From the NCBI GenBank assembly GCA_945885645.1, contig CAMCYV010000055.1, positions 1 to 8,343 of the forward strand: a DNA stretch of 8,343 nucleotides, read 5' to 3'. This DNA comes from Bifidobacterium breve (GTDB taxonomy: Bacteria; Actinomycetota; Actinomycetes; S36-B12). Within the stretch, counting starts at the first letter, position 1. Each line of letters opens with the position of its first letter. The translations under genes were made by a program, and so were the position numbers. The notes under the pieces are model-generated. The model saw only the letters and a program-made list of their open reading frames with translations, ran no database searches and was not told where the DNA came from. Positions 5,901 through 8,343 of the stretch are shown here, piece by piece.

Positions 5901-6487
5901 ACGTTTCAGACCATCCACTTTTCGGCATGGAGAGCGCATTGGCACAACTATCGGATCGAAGCATTGCTTCCGTTTTGATTGATGAACACCTCGACGGGCA
6001 CGTAATCGCACTGGGCGGCTTGGTCACCAGCGTCGTACGAAAAACCACTAAAAAGGGCTCGGCTTGGGCAATTGTGACTTTGGAGGATTTGGAAGGAAGC
6101 CTCGAAGTCATGGTTTTCCCGGCTTCCTATGCTTCCTTTGGAACACTGTTGGTTGATGACTCGATTTTGGTTATTCGCACTAAAATTGATCGAAGTGACG
6201 ATGAGGGAGTGCGAGCTATCGCAATTGAAGTAACTTCGCCAGATCTCTCTGGTGCTCCAACCGGTCCGGTTCGATTAACCATGTCAGCTACCCGTTGTGT
6301 TCCGCCACTTGTAGCTCGCCTCAAAAACATTTTGGCGCAGCACCCGGGAACCACAGAAGTGCAATTGCACTTAACCGGCGGTACCTCAACAACCGTCATG
6401 AAGCTCGACGACGTCTACCGAGTGGCGCCTTCACCCTCACTCTTTGGCGATCTCAAGGCACTGCTGGGATCATCGTGTCTGATTTAG
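2942..6487 (+). CDS. dnaE: DNA polymerase III alpha subunit (replicative DnaE1 type)
   Basis: Catalytic subunit of the chromosomal replicase, 1181 residues, a normal length. The start is GTG 2942 with AAGGG (2930-2934) 7 nt upstream. The N-terminal PHP domain (about 9-290) keeps all nine presumed metal ligands: H14, H16, D23, H48, E73, H111, C161, D229 and H231. In mycobacterial DnaE1 this site is a 3'-5' proofreading exonuclease, so the same is likely here. The polymerase core shows GPGRGSAAG (380-388), PDIDIDF (421-427; catalytic D422 and D424) and KMDFLGL with the third catalytic aspartate D586. The fingers motif FNKAHTAGYG follows near 780-790. Then come a helix-hairpin-helix (about 895-917), the clamp-binding motif QFDLF (945-949), an OB fold (about 1018-1090) and a C-terminal tail with SLFGDLKALLG. 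The clamp motif and full length favour replicative DnaE1 over the mutagenic DnaE2 (ImuC). Its end overlaps the next gene by 13 bp. Confidence 0.98.
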   Translation: MSESVGRGDFVHLHVHTEYSMLDGASKLDDLFLAAKEQGMPAIAMTDHGNLYGAYDFWKMGKAYGVKPIIGLEGYYAPQGRFERTPFDFGGGFDEGAPEDPGAGRGKHSYTHMTLWAENTVGMHNLFRLSSLASIEGYYHKPRFDRELLDRYGKGLIGTTGCASGEVNRWLQAGQYKKALATAADYRDIFGAGNFFAEIMDHGLAIERNFMPDLIKISKALDLPLIATNDMHYVHESDADTHDVLLCIGTRTTLDDPKRFKFDARDFYLKSAAQMRDLWSDFPEACDNTLLIAERCDVEFSEGANLMPRADIPPGESEDSWLVKEVEIGLARRYPAGVPDKVRTQAEYELRVISQMGFPGYFLVVADLVQHAKNNGIRVGPGRGSAAGAMIAYALGITDLDPIVHGLLFERFLNPERISMPDIDIDFDERRRSDMIRYATEKYGEERVAQIVTYGSIKAKAAVKDSARVLGLPYSVGDRITKSMPPSVMGKDITLKGAFDPSDSRYSEAAEFRALYASDPEVQTVIDTAKGLEGLKRQPGVHAAGVILCSEPLMDVIPVWKREQDGAIITQFDMGACESLGLLKMDFLGLRNLSVLDDCLENIKRNTGDEVVLETLALDNKMAYELLSRGDTLGVFQLDGGPMRSLLRSMAPDNFEDISAVLALYRPGPMGANAHNDYADRKNGRKPVVPIHPELEEPLSEILGDTYGLIVYQEQVMAIAQQLAGYSLGKADLLRRAMSKKKKEILEQEFIPFSEGMSERGFSDPAINKLWEVLVPFSDYAFNKAHTAGYGLVSYWTAYLKANYPAEYMAALLTSMADDKERSAIYLNECRRMGIKVLPPDVNDSDANYTPRGTDIRFGLTAIRNVGNNVVDSIIATRNKVGRFSDFHDFIAKVDIAACNRRVVESLVKAGAFDSLGHTRKGLIAVHEQIIDAAVDIKRSEAVGQFDLFGGLEEDADVSLIERPVIGITEWEKSLLLAHERDMLGLYVSDHPLFGMESALAQLSDRSIASVLIDEHLDGHVIALGGLVTSVVRKTTKKGSAWAIVTLEDLEGSLEVMVFPASYASFGTLLVDDSILVIRTKIDRSDDEGVRAIAIEVTSPDLSGAPTGPVRLTMSATRCVPPLVARLKNILAQHPGTTEVQLHLTGGTSTTVMKLDDVYRVAPSPSLFGDLKALLGSSCLI

Positions 6488-7020
6488 TTGACGACAACGC
6501 AGGTGTGGCACCAGGGCGAAGGCGTAAAGCTATTACGGTTTTTATAACGGGAGTAATTGCGGGCGTATTGTCGGGCGCGGCACTGGGAGTCATGTGGTGG
6601 GCCTTAGCGCCACGCGTCTCGGTCGTAATTACTCCGGACCGGGTTTTTCCAGAAAGTTTTCAACCCCAAGAATATTTCGCCGCCAACATTGCGTTTGGGG
6701 CAATCGGTGCGACCGCCGGTGTACTGATGGCAATCGGATTGGTGTCCATGCGGCGTGAACATTTGTTGGCATCGCTGGTTGCCGCATTGGCATCATCGGT
6801 TGTCGGTACTTGTGCAATGTGGTGGGTGGGATCGCACCTGGGTTTTGTCGACTTAACAAATATTGATATTCCCGATTCAGCCGTGGTTGACGCTCCACTT
6901 GAAGTTACGTTGCCAGCAATGTTATTGATGTGGTCTCTCGGTTCAAGTTTAGTTATTCTGATTATGGCGATTGGCGACTATTTAGCCCAACGCCGGCGGA
7001 AGTCGAATCACTCCGACTGA
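6475..7020 (+). CDS. Four-helix integral membrane protein of unknown function
   Basis: Not recognised with certainty. The 181-residue protein starts at GTG 6475, with GGGA (6466-6469) 5 nt upstream and a 13 bp overlap with the dnaE end, so it is probably translationally coupled. A longer reading from 6295 would run inside dnaE and is rejected. A short acidic then basic N-terminus (GRRRK at 14-18) precedes helix 1 (about 19-45, ending in MWWALAP). An external loop with DRVFPESFQPQEYFAAN (55-71) follows. Helices 2 (72-91) and 3 (97-119, with MWWVG) come next, then a polar external loop (120-145) and helix 4 (147-170). The tail is basic and cytoplasmic (QRRRKS). The layout suggests both termini inside. 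It resembles actinobacterial membrane DUF proteins with a W-A-L-A-P motif (DUF2567-like), but I cannot confirm that. Confidence 0.82.
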   Translation: MSDLVDDNAGVAPGRRRKAITVFITGVIAGVLSGAALGVMWWALAPRVSVVITPDRVFPESFQPQEYFAANIAFGAIGATAGVLMAIGLVSMRREHLLASLVAALASSVVGTCAMWWVGSHLGFVDLTNIDIPDSAVVDAPLEVTLPAMLLMWSLGSSLVILIMAIGDYLAQRRRKSNHSD

Positions 7021-7487
7021 ATTTCTGCGGTGATTGCGCCTAGGACCCTGATTAGGTCAGCCGGTGAAATGCATATTTCTAGGCCGCGGCGGCCCCCACT
7101 GACGTAGATATTCTCAAATAGGTGTGCGCTTGCGTCGACCACCGTTGTGAGTGTCTTCTTTTGACCGAATGGGCTGATACCGCCGACAACGTAACCGGTG
7201 AGGCGTTGGGCAATTGCCGCATCCATCGGTTCAAGCGAGCGTAGGCTGACTGCAGCGGCAAGCTTTTTTGTACTAATTTTTTGTGAAACTGGGGCAATGC
7301 CAACAGCAGCTATATTCTTATCTCCAAAAATTATGGTCTTGAACACTTGATTTTCATCAAGATTCATACTGTTGGCTGCCTCTTTGCCAAACCCTGAACC
7401 GGCAACACTGTCATATTTGTGAAGTGTGTACGAGATCCCGAGTGAGTCAAGGGCGAGTGTTGCAGGGGTGATTGCCACGGTCCCCAT
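7008..7487 (-). CDS. ybaK: YbaK/EbsC-type Cys-tRNA(Pro) deacylase
   Basis: Cytoplasmic editing enzyme that hydrolyses cysteine (and related small amino acids) mis-attached to tRNA-Pro by prolyl-tRNA synthetase. The 159-residue protein has the single-domain YbaK fold: TPATLALDSLGISYTLHKYD (7-26), QVFKTIIF (47-54; K50 corresponds to the key conserved lysine), SQKISTKKLAAAV (68-80) and GYVVGGISPFGQKK (98-111), the family signature loop. The length is normal. The ATG at 7487 lies 12 nt after the stop of the LON gene, in the same reading frame and without a Shine-Dalgarno, so it is probably translated by coupling within a two-gene operon. Its 3' end overlaps the convergent membrane-protein gene by 13 bp, with no evident terminator between them. 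The tRNA substrate is inferred from the family; ProX-type relatives edit Ala-tRNA(Pro). Confidence 0.93.
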   Translation of the reverse strand: MGTVAITPATLALDSLGISYTLHKYDSVAGSGFGKEAANSMNLDENQVFKTIIFGDKNIAAVGIAPVSQKISTKKLAAAVSLRSLEPMDAAIAQRLTGYVVGGISPFGQKKTLTTVVDASAHLFENIYVSGGRRGLEICISPADLIRVLGAITAEIQSE

Positions 7488-7499
7488 TGTAAATGCACA

Positions 7500-8180
7500 T
7501 CAATTGAGCGATGCATTTCTTTGAAAAATATCGACGGCTGGCAGTGCGCCAAGATGTGTTATGAGTCCCGTCTCACGCTGGAGAAGCGCCCTAATCATTG
7601 TGAGACGGCTGGGTGTGTCCTGGGCCGCTAGTAGTTCCTGACGCTCAGCCGTGGGCAAGAGAATGGCCGCGGTCAAGAGAAACGAAACGACGGTTGGATC
7701 CTCGGGAAAATCTTCAAACAAGAAAATATCACTATCGATTTCCCCGGATAGTGCAGAGCGGTATGCCGAAAAATCTTGGAGTGTTTTCTGGGTTAGCCGG
7801 CTGAGTTGCTCCGTTTGCTCAGGTTGAGGTTCGGTTAACCATTCCACCTCAGCACGCAAAAGTGGGGCGCTGGTATCCAATGAAGTAATCCGAAATCGAC
7901 GCGAGCCCGTGGTGACAACATCGTATCGACCATCTTCATGGACATTTGCTTCACGGAGAATTGTTGAAGTGCCTACCGGGTGCAATGCGGCAATGCCATT
8001 TGATGAAATATCGTGCCCGTCGCGTACAGCCACAATTCCAAATTCGCGCTCCTCTTCATCGGGAATTTCCAGCAGTTCTTGGACCATCAACCGATAGCGG
8101 GGTTCGAAAATGTGTAGTGGGAGAACCAGGCCCGGCACCAGAATCGTGTTTAGTGGAAAGAGTGGGATATGGGAACTCAC
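7500..8180 (-). CDS. Stand-alone LON substrate-binding-domain protein
   Basis: The 226-residue protein resembles the N-terminal substrate-recognition domain of Lon protease but lacks both the AAA+ ATPase and the Ser-Lys protease domain. The signature is at the N-terminus: IPLFPLNTILVPGLVLPLHI (5-24) followed by FEPRYRLM (25-32). EFGIVAVRDG (46-55), GTSTILREANVHEDGRYDVV (69-88) and GSRRFRI (91-97) complete the beta-rich LON domain. The C-terminal half (about 120-215) is helical and charged, ending LLPTAERQELLAAQDTPSRL (171-190). Such proteins are widespread in actinobacteria and their role is not established; protein or peptide binding is a guess from the fold. The start is GTG 8180. It has no Shine-Dalgarno but TAGTCT lies 6 nt upstream, so the mRNA is probably leaderless. 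It is followed by ybaK after 12 nt and is divergent from hisD across 23 bp. Confidence 0.92.
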   Translation of the reverse strand: MSSHIPLFPLNTILVPGLVLPLHIFEPRYRLMVQELLEIPDEEEREFGIVAVRDGHDISSNGIAALHPVGTSTILREANVHEDGRYDVVTTGSRRFRITSLDTSAPLLRAEVEWLTEPQPEQTEQLSRLTQKTLQDFSAYRSALSGEIDSDIFLFEDFPEDPTVVSFLLTAAILLPTAERQELLAAQDTPSRLTMIRALLQRETGLITHLGALPAVDIFQRNASLN

Positions 8181-8186
8181 CGGTAC

Positions 8187-8192
8187 AGACTA
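8187..8192 (-). promoter_or_regulatory. Probable -10 of a leaderless LON-gene promoter
   Basis: On the minus strand 8192-8187 reads TAGTCT (TAnnnT) and ends 6 nt before the GTG at 8180, the same spacing as upstream of lspA. No Shine-Dalgarno precedes the gene. No clear -35 is visible; the expected position lies inside the first codons of hisD. It overlaps the hisD -10 at 8191-8192. Confidence 0.5.
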
Positions 8193-8196
8193 AACT
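8191..8196 (+). promoter_or_regulatory. Probable -10 of a leaderless hisD promoter
   Basis: TAAACT (TAnnnT) ends 7 nt before the ATG at 8204, so transcription would start on or beside the start codon. No Shine-Dalgarno precedes hisD. The -35 position (8168-8173) lies inside the LON coding region and has no consensus. It shares two base pairs with the opposed LON -10. Confidence 0.5.
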
Positions 8197-8203
8197 GACT
8201 TAC

Positions 8204-8343
8204 ATGATCCGGCTCATCGATCTTCGCGAGAATCCTTTTGTTGGCGATTCTGTCAAAAACATGGTGCCTCGAGCCGCCACTAATGTCGATGACGCGACTG
8301 AAATAATCGCCCCAATCTTGAAAGATGTCCGCGAAAATGGTGC
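8204..8343 (+). CDS. hisD: Histidinol dehydrogenase, N-terminal part (truncated by window edge)
   Basis: HisD catalyses the last two steps of histidine synthesis, oxidising L-histidinol to L-histidine with two NAD+ and a zinc ion. Only 46 codons and part of the next are present. The N-terminus MIRLIDLRENPF with MVPRAATNVDDATEIIAPIL and DVRENGA matches the start of actinobacterial HisD (M-I-x-x-IDLR, then LPRA and a VxxI/V...GDxAL region). The catalytic and zinc residues lie beyond the window. The start ATG 8204 is fixed by this alignment with the family and by the upstream -10. The usual his neighbours (hisC, hisB) would be expected to the right but cannot be seen. Confidence 0.87.
   Translation, partial: MIRLIDLRENPFVGDSVKNMVPRAATNVDDATEIIAPILKDVRENG

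Noticed and set aside
5602..6111. 169-codon minus-strand open frame inside dnaE
   Set aside because: It is antisense to the conserved HhH, clamp-binding and OB regions of dnaE. The translation is Ser/Thr-rich without domain features, and it has no promoter or ribosome binding site evidence.
6295..6474. Upstream extension of the membrane-protein gene into dnaE from 6295
   Set aside because: The extra 60 residues are the out-of-frame reading of conserved dnaE C-terminal codons and would give an odd Cys/Ser/Arg-rich N-terminus. GTG 6475 has a ribosome binding site and gives a normal membrane protein.

Overview
This window is a stretch of conserved housekeeping chromosome from a member of the Actinomycetota. 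The lineage call rests on several things. A DksA/TraR zinc-finger protein carries a long lysine/alanine-rich N-terminal tail. IleS has the actinobacterial type of signature (GPPTANG...GTHH). DnaE is a DnaE1-type polymerase with an intact PHP metal site. The neighbourhood ileS / dksA-like / lspA / rluD / dnaE / ... / hisD is, as I recall it, the arrangement seen in Streptomyces and relatives. Base composition looks close to balanced by eye rather than high-GC, and several genes appear to be leaderless. Both would fit a low-GC or streamlined actinobacterial lineage, but that is inference.

Layout, left to right. The 5' end of ileS lies on the minus strand and is cut by the window edge. It is divergent from a plus-strand run: dksA-like gene, lspA, rluD, dnaE, and a small four-helix membrane protein of unknown function. 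lspA/rluD overlap by 4 bp and dnaE/membrane protein by 13 bp. A minus-strand pair follows, a stand-alone LON-domain protein then a YbaK-type Cys-tRNA(Pro) deacylase. It converges on the membrane-protein gene with a 13 bp tail-to-tail overlap. Beyond the LON gene, the first 46 codons of hisD start on the plus strand across a 23 bp divergent gap.

The genes cover core functions: charging of tRNA-Ile (IleS), clearing of mischarged tRNA (YbaK), transcription control (DksA-like), lipoprotein signal-peptide cleavage (LspA), 23S rRNA pseudouridylation (RluD), chromosome replication (DnaE) and histidine synthesis (HisD). They are not one pathway.

I found no new enzymatic system, mobile element, RNA gene or CRISPR array. 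The points worth a second look are regulatory. Three genes (lspA, LON, hisD) have a TAnnnT hexamer exactly 6-7 nt before the start codon and no Shine-Dalgarno sequence, the signature of leaderless mRNAs. The LON/hisD pair shares overlapping, opposed -10 hexamers. A perfect 16 bp palindrome covers the lspA promoter region. A 12 bp palindrome and a second CACGTG lie between ileS and dksA. A perfect 19 bp tandem duplication lies between a consensus TTGACA and dnaE. No gene-free stretch exceeds 300 bases; the two longest gaps are 234-384 and 2808-2941.
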